A stretch of DNA of 22,195 nt from Sinorhizobium sp. (GTDB lineage: Bacteria; Pseudomonadota; Alphaproteobacteria; Rhizobiales; Rhizobiaceae). Under the pieces are notes generated by a model, which was not told where the DNA came from, made no database searches, and worked only from the letters and a program-made list of their open reading frames with translations. Each line of letters opens with the position of its first letter. Position 1 is the first letter of the stretch. A program made the translations under genes and the position numbers. Below are positions 22,157 to 22,195 of this stretch, in pieces. The stretch lies in NCBI GenBank assembly GCA_031178305.1, contig JAPSJG010000015.1, forward strand, positions 1 to 22,195, given 5' to 3'.

Positions 22157-22195
22157 GGTCTATGAGTCAATAAATTAGCCGAATCCTTTCTCGCA

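Larger units (their letters stand above)
21703..22195. other. Noncoding right end of the window
   Basis: This stretch of 493 bases follows the ParB-like gene. It holds a perfect 10-bp hairpin (21772-21796), an AT-rich stretch from about 21880 to 22050 that could contain a promoter, a 19-codon plus-strand ORF (22048-22107) too short to claim, and a minus-strand terminator (22121-22156). Beyond it a minus-strand gene may end inside the last 40 bases (stops in two frames there), but too little is visible. Confidence 0.5.

Noticed and set aside
1..22195. CRISPR arrays, tRNA, rRNA, known riboswitches
   Set aside because: Reading both strands showed no regularly spaced repeats, no cloverleaf-like or rRNA sequence, and no riboswitch core that I could recognise upstream of the operon genes.

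Overview
The window looks like accessory DNA (a plasmid or an integrative element) from an alphaproteobacterium of the Rhizobiales, of the Mesorhizobium/Rhizobium/Ensifer kind. The grounds are high-GC coding sequence, the style of the ABC transporter and oxidoreductase proteins, an orphan ParB-like protein of about 640 residues, and small hypothetical genes of the sort carried on rhizobial plasmids and islands. The genus cannot be fixed from the sequence alone. No rRNA, tRNA or CRISPR array was seen.

Layout. (1) 1-2.3 kb, backbone: the 3' end of a small gene, a poor stretch holding two decayed inverted copies of one small gene, a coupled pair of tiny hypothetical genes, a clear terminator, and a 62-residue gene on the minus strand. 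(2) 2.3-4.25 kb, mobile-element zone: unrecognised DNA, an IS110-family transposase on the minus strand, and a 209-bp non-coding element with 14-bp terminal inverted repeats. (3) 4.29-17.99 kb, eleven genes all on the minus strand with short gaps or overlaps, read as one long catabolic operon. In transcription order: FAD-dependent amine oxidase-like protein, DapA/aldolase-superfamily protein, an odd SDR, a glycine-betaine/ProU-type ABC importer (binding protein, ATPase, two permeases), a dimethylglycine dehydrogenase-like demethylase, a fused SDR plus DMSP lyase-like cupin, a betaine-aldehyde-dehydrogenase-like ALDH, and a GlxA/GbdR-type AraC regulator. (4) A divergent LysR regulator at 18.1-19.0 kb. 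(5) 19.03-22.2 kb, backbone again: a long GC-rich leader with a strong hairpin, the ParB-like gene, stem-loops, and a terminator for a gene entering from the right on the minus strand.

How the genes fit together. The importer, the folate-linked demethylase, the aldehyde dehydrogenase and the GbdR-like regulator point to uptake and breakdown of a small methylated onium compound (glycine betaine, dimethylglycine, a proline-type betaine, or DMSP). The most unusual part is the fused protein at 6970-8439. Its N-terminal half is a complete classical SDR. Its C-terminal half keeps, at the same spacing, every metal-binding and catalytic residue I recall from the DddQ-type DMSP lyases. The operon may therefore cleave DMSP or a related onium compound as well as demethylating betaines. 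The true substrate is inference.

The cargo operon lies between two backbone-like flanks and next to insertion-sequence remains, which suggests acquisition as a block. No clean flanking repeat was found to prove it.
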